A program made the position numbers and the translations under genes. From an uncultured Lachnospiraceae bacterium (GTDB lineage Bacteria > Bacillota > Clostridia > Lachnospirales > Lachnospiraceae), in assembly GCA_947576945.1 (NCBI GenBank), contig CANPTH010000031.1, forward strand, positions 1 to 50,104: DNA of 50,104 nt, written 5' to 3'. How positions within the stretch are numbered: position 1 is the first letter of the stretch; each line of letters starts with the position of its first letter. This document shows positions 49,899-50,104 of the stretch, in pieces. The notes beneath the pieces were generated by a model. The model did not search any database. It saw nothing but the letters and a program-made list of their open reading frames with translations, and had not been told where the DNA came from.

Positions 49899-50057
49899 TT
49901 TTACCCTGCCTTTCAGATATTTGCCAAGATTATCATCCACACAATAAACATAACATCCTTTCATACCTCGTGTCATAAGCGTTCGATATGTATTTTTGAT
50001 GATTTCTTCCGCAATTTTATCTGCCTTTTGTGGATTTTCTTTATATAACTTTTGGTG
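49893..50057 (-). pseudogene. C-terminal fragment of a DUF2075-type helicase
   Basis: A frame on the minus strand reads ADKIAEEIIKNTYRTLMTRG, then MKGCYVYCVDDNLGKYL and ends KGRVKG. The NTYRTLMTRGMKGCYVYC stretch is the conserved end of DUF2075 (Schlafen-like helicase) proteins. A stop lies 54 codons upstream (50058) and the sequence before it is unrelated, so this is a detached tail or a truncated gene. The copy H leader overlaps its last codons. Confidence 0.6.
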
Positions 50058-50104
50058 TTAGTCCGTAAGTGTGTTGGTAAGATTATATCTCTAATAACTG
50101 GACT

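Noticed and set aside
1..50104. CRISPR array, rRNA, transposase or prophage genes
   Set aside because: No regularly spaced repeats, no rRNA-like sequence and no transposase or phage structural motifs were seen on either strand.

Overview
The window looks like chromosomal DNA of a gut-type Lachnospiraceae (Clostridia, Bacillota). This is inferred from strong purine-rich ribosome binding sites, mid-range GC, and a gene set typical of that family: DUF4300 lipoprotein, CD3324-family protein, AAA-ATPase-like/PDDEXK protein, GH88 and GH36 glycosidases, and DUF2828 next to WYL proteins. No rRNA, prophage, transposase or CRISPR array is visible.

Layout. 1-330: dispersed hairpin repeats. 330-4453: a uronate operon on the minus strand (kduI, kduD, GH88 hydrolase) with a divergent AraC regulator. 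4493-10521: an acyl-activation cluster on the minus strand (SCP2 protein, alpha/beta hydrolase, condensation-like protein, acyl carrier protein, AMP-forming ligase) with a divergent TetR regulator and two matching operators. 10817-14870: two convergent ECF sigma/anti-sigma modules. 15075-18060: an alpha/beta hydrolase, a DUF1062 gene, a methyltransferase and a CD3324-family gene; DUF1062 and CD3324 each follow an 8-codon leader peptide and alternative hairpins. 18061-21712: a multi-stem repeat, an AAA-ATPase/PDDEXK protein and a class I isoprenoid-synthase-like protein. 21713-22274: gene debris.

22275-26626 is the most unusual part. A DUF2828 protein (alpha-helical N-terminus plus von Willebrand A domain, the general layout of Ro60) is preceded on the same strand by two tRNA-like RNA elements that share a GCAA-capped hairpin, and faces a pair of WYL-domain regulators. 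The arrangement recalls bacterial Ro60/Y-RNA loci, but the parts differ from the described ones.

26627-29226: a three-gene ABC-2 exporter. 29317-35519: AraC regulator, zinc alcohol dehydrogenase, aldo/keto reductase, fucose mutarotase and GH36 alpha-galactosidase, a sugar-oxidising region. 35687-40490: a large SF1 helicase with a C-terminal DUF2726 nuclease-like domain, and an M32 carboxypeptidase. 40605-44575: CPBP protease, nitrilase-family enzyme, GNAT, DUF4300 lipoprotein and NUDIX. 44698-45201: a degraded MocR-type aminotransferase. 45250-49810: AlbA_2 ATP-binding regulator, MerR/TipAS regulator, MutT-type NUDIX, a P-loop protein and a MazG-like protein. The right edge holds the tail of a DUF2075-type helicase gene.

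Small dispersed elements recur throughout. One family ends in CGCTTCGGAATGGAGG and therefore supplies the ribosome binding site of the gene behind it (kduI, tetR, zinc dehydrogenase, MazG-like). Another has a GCCCTGCA/TGCAGGGC hairpin. Start codons were mostly chosen by ribosome binding site, so several genes are annotated shorter than their longest open frame.
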